DNA from: Helicobacter sp. 13S00482-2
GTDB taxonomy: Bacteria; Campylobacterota; Campylobacteria; Campylobacterales; Helicobacteraceae
DNA: 64,000 bases
Assembly: GCF_002272795.1 (NCBI RefSeq)
Contig: NZ_MLAT01000003.1
Coordinates: 62,001 to 126,000, forward strand
Direction: 5' to 3'
Under the pieces are notes generated by a model, which was given only the letters and a program-made list of their open reading frames with translations, was not told where the DNA came from and did not search any database. Positions 62,187 through 64,000 of the stretch are shown one piece after another (position 1 is the first letter of the stretch; every line of letters starts with the position of its first letter). A program made the translations under genes and the position numbers.

Positions 62187-62729
62187 ATGACAGAGATGAA
62201 TTTGAAACTTATCAAGATGAATACTTCCTTTTATTATGAAAAAAAAGAAGGATTGGGGAAAAAACTCACACATTTGGGTAAAATATTTTATGATAAGTTT
62301 GAAAGAGTCGATTCAATGCTTACAAGTGTGTTAATTCAAAAGCACTTAAAAAAAGAGCTGACTCTAGCTCATTCTTTGATTTTAGCTGATAATAAGGTTG
62401 AAAATATTGTATTTGACTATAATGGAAGATATACTGAAAAATTCTATCACAAAGCTCAACTATTGCTAAGAGAGGAAGGTTTTATGAATTTTACCGCCTA
62501 TGAGTCAAAAACTCCCGGTCACCTCCATTTGTATATTCACAAAGGACACACTGAGTTGAGTGAAGGAAAAAGATTAGGTAGAATGTTATCTTTGAAATTA
62601 TCACAGACGTTTCCCATAGAATGGAGGGTATTTCCAAATGATGAAATGCCCCCTGAATTTAACATCTTAGTAATACCCTATGAAGTCTATGCAAAGGAAC
62701 GTGGATCTTCTTGGGCAAGGCATCTTTAA
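62187..62729 (+). CDS. DUF1882 protein with AEP-primase-like motifs
   Basis: This 180-residue Campylobacterota protein (DUF1882 by recall) follows glyA by nine bases. No signal or membrane segment. The core shows [19 protein letters not shown], then [15 protein letters not shown], then [20 protein letters not shown]. This order (Asp strand; P-G-H-L-H-L; F-P-N/K-Q/D followed by N-I-L/V-x-P) resembles the three motifs of archaeo-eukaryotic primase folds. Whether it is a nucleotidyltransferase is inference; the first Asp motif has only one clear acid. No function is assigned in what I know. Confidence 0.75.
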   Translation: MTEMNLKLIKMNTSFYYEKKEGLGKKLTHLGKIFYDKFERVDSMLTSVLIQKHLKKELTLAHSLILADNKVENIVFDYNGRYTEKFYHKAQLLLREEGFMNFTAYESKTPGHLHLYIHKGHTELSEGKRLGRMLSLKLSQTFPIEWRVFPNDEMPPEFNILVIPYEVYAKERGSSWARHL

Positions 62730-62749
62730 ATACACATAAGGAGTAAAAA

Positions 62750-63583
62750 ATGGAAGAGAAAAAAGAATTGAATGAAATTTTGCTAGGAGATAGCAATAAC
62801 AACCAATCATCAAAAACAAAGAAATTATTCTTGGTGATTATCATAGCTATTGTAGTTATTTTGATATTACTTCTAATGGCTTGGAAAATGAAAAGTCAAG
62901 ATCATCAAGAGCCAGCTTTAGCGGCGGATAATTCAATCCAAAAAATGGATACATTGCACAACGTCACAACTGGGAATGACCTGAATGATGATTTTGATAA
63001 TATGCCTATTGATGATATGTCAAAATCTGATGAGGATAGTAAATTCGATAAGATTGTAAAAGATATCAAATCAAAACAACTAGCCAATGACAATCAAGCT
63101 GAAGATACACATTTCAGTCCACCCGTTCAAGATTCTACTGATGAAATGCTTCCTATTGATGCACAAAAAGATAAAAAATCATTAGGAGTATTGGACAATC
63201 CGACCACTGAAACCATAAAACCAATGCCAAAAAATGATAAAACTGTCCCAGCAATAAAACCAACTACAAAGCTAACTACAACAAAGACTGTTCCTAAGAC
63301 AAAAAAAGAAGTTAAACCAGCAAAAGAAGCTCACACAGTCAAAAATGGTTCTAACGCCACTCCTGGTTATTATTTACAAGTAGGTGTTTTTAACAAAACT
63401 CCTAATAAAGTATTTATGGATAAGATCAAGAAATATAGCTATCGCACTCAAACTTCAATATTAAATGGTGAAATGGTTACAAAATATTTGATCGGACCTT
63501 ATAAATCCAAAGCTGAAGCACATAAAAATATGACTGACATCACGACTAATATCACAAAGCCTGTTCACGTTCAAGTCAAATAA
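62750..63583 (+). CDS. Membrane-anchored SPOR-domain protein
   Basis: The product has 277 residues: cytoplasmic N-terminus, one membrane helix (LFLVIIIAIVVILILLLMAW, residues ~25-45), a long acidic and Thr/Lys/Pro-rich periplasmic linker, and a C-terminal SPOR domain (YYLQVGVFNKTPNKVFMDKI, KYLIGPYKSKAEAHKNM). SPOR domains bind denuded septal peptidoglycan, so it likely acts at division sites. AAGGAG lies six bases before the ATG. It follows the DUF1882 gene. Confidence 0.85.
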   Translation: MEEKKELNEILLGDSNNNQSSKTKKLFLVIIIAIVVILILLLMAWKMKSQDHQEPALAADNSIQKMDTLHNVTTGNDLNDDFDNMPIDDMSKSDEDSKFDKIVKDIKSKQLANDNQAEDTHFSPPVQDSTDEMLPIDAQKDKKSLGVLDNPTTETIKPMPKNDKTVPAIKPTTKLTTTKTVPKTKKEVKPAKEAHTVKNGSNATPGYYLQVGVFNKTPNKVFMDKIKKYSYRTQTSILNGEMVTKYLIGPYKSKAEAHKNMTDITTNITKPVHVQVK

Positions 63584-63782
63584 TCACTAGAGATTCCCCT
63601 CTGCTATCTAAAAGAGAAAAAACAGTGGGGGATTTCAGTTGTATGAATTTCAATATACAATTTCGATATATGGCAATCCTTGCTTTTAAAGATTTTTTTA
63701 TCTCTGTATTCATCGACTTTAATAAAAACATCATAGATATAATTCAAAAAATAAGATCAAATATTTAATATATAAGTATTTT

Positions 63783-63803
63783 GCTTTAAAGTTAAGCCGA
63801 TAG
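63783..63803 (+). promoter_or_regulatory. Possible sigma-28 promoter
   Basis: GCCGATAG at 63796-63803 matches the -10 of flagellar sigma-28 promoters (GCCGATAA). The TAAA just upstream (TTTAAAGTTAA) is too close for a standard -35; TAAG about 18 bases upstream is another candidate. It would read toward 63867. Confidence 0.4.
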
Positions 63804-63866
63804 AAATAAAGATATGTTTGATGCCCTTCCATTATTTTATTTGAAGTCTTAAAGGAGATAAAAAAG

Positions 63867-63987
63867 ATGGTTATTAACTGCTTATAAAGATTATCCAAGC
63901 CAGCCTATGAGCATCAGCGATGGTTTTCATTTACAACTTCAGCACGAGTCGTTGCAAAACAATCTTCCTCCTAATAATGTCATATAA
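63867..63987 (+). pseudogene. Short ORF apparently broken by a one-base shift
   Basis: After AAAGGAGA the ATG at 63868 is followed by a stop after six codons. The frame one base over stays open and encodes LLTAYKDYPSQPMSISDGFH, then LQLQHESLQNNLPPNN and a stop at 63986. Removing one G after the ATG would join them. It may be a decayed small gene or chance; low certainty. Confidence 0.2.
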
Positions 63988-64000
63988 CAACTAAAGATCA

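Larger units (their letters stand above)
63584..64000 (+). other. Downstream gap with a sigma-28-like element and a short broken ORF
   Basis: No complete gene is supported. It holds the promoter-like element at 63783-63803, a strong ribosome site AAAGGAGA near 63851, and an interrupted short frame at 63867-63987. The rest is AT-rich without signal. Confidence 0.4.

Overview
The window reads as about 64 kb of a low-GC Campylobacterota chromosome, most likely a Helicobacter other than H. pylori. The evidence is gene content and order that I recognise from memory as Helicobacter-like: a SpeE start next to ftsK; addB-tkt; coaBC, pseB, a FadL-type porin and FlgP; a modE/modABC locus; a Rieske/cytochrome b/diheme cytochrome c operon; nadE-lpxK; and lnt, cvpA, lysS, glyA, a DUF1882 gene and a SPOR protein. 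I cannot name the species from sequence alone. No rRNA, tRNA, CRISPR or intact insertion sequence was seen.

Layout. 1-8.7 kb is housekeeping: speE (partial), ftsK, an OB-fold/coiled-coil protein, addB and tkt. 8.9-11.9 kb is a three-lipoprotein operon (COG3014-like, LpoB-like, LPP20-like). 12.0-33.4 kb is a large accessory locus on the minus strand: a small outer-membrane protein, a TpsB (ShlB/FhaC) transporter and a 6381-residue TpsA exoprotein. 33.7-39.8 kb holds a FliK-like protein, coaBC, pseB, a FadL porin, a lipoprotein and FlgP behind an apparently perfect sigma-54 promoter. 39.8-45.5 kb is a molybdate system (modC, modB, a free Mop protein, modA, modE) cotranscribed with a FIST-PAS-PAS-HD-GYP protein. 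45.6-47.9 kb is a Cpx-like sensor, regulator and periplasmic protein. Then come an old-yellow-enzyme reductase, thrC, a small possible mobile remnant, petCBA, nadE, lpxK, a LolD-like ATPase, lnt, cvpA, lysS, glyA, DUF1882 and SPOR.

The exciting object is the TpsA protein. Its first third is a classical two-partner-secretion domain and beta-helix stalk. The rest is built from repeats: seven copies of a roughly 300-residue module with a zinc-peptidase signature (HEMTH, lost in two copies). These are separated by low-complexity linkers loaded with eukaryote-like short motifs: five ALYAKV segments close to the CagA EPIYA-A consensus, DPIYSEV and DPLYEV sites, eight SEYSLL/V sites that fit the ITIM pattern, PPLPPK class II SH3 ligands, and ten basic-amphipathic helices. 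This combination suggests a secreted, modular host-signalling mimic made by a two-partner system rather than by a type IV secretion system. The function is inference; the motifs and repeats are directly visible.

Other points of interest are a probable AUU start codon for ftsK, a 10-bp tandem repeat inside the CpxP-like signal peptide (possible phase variation), a ModE operator, a perfect 17-bp inverted repeat with a Fur-like core upstream of the tps operon, and AEP-primase-like motifs in the DUF1882 protein.
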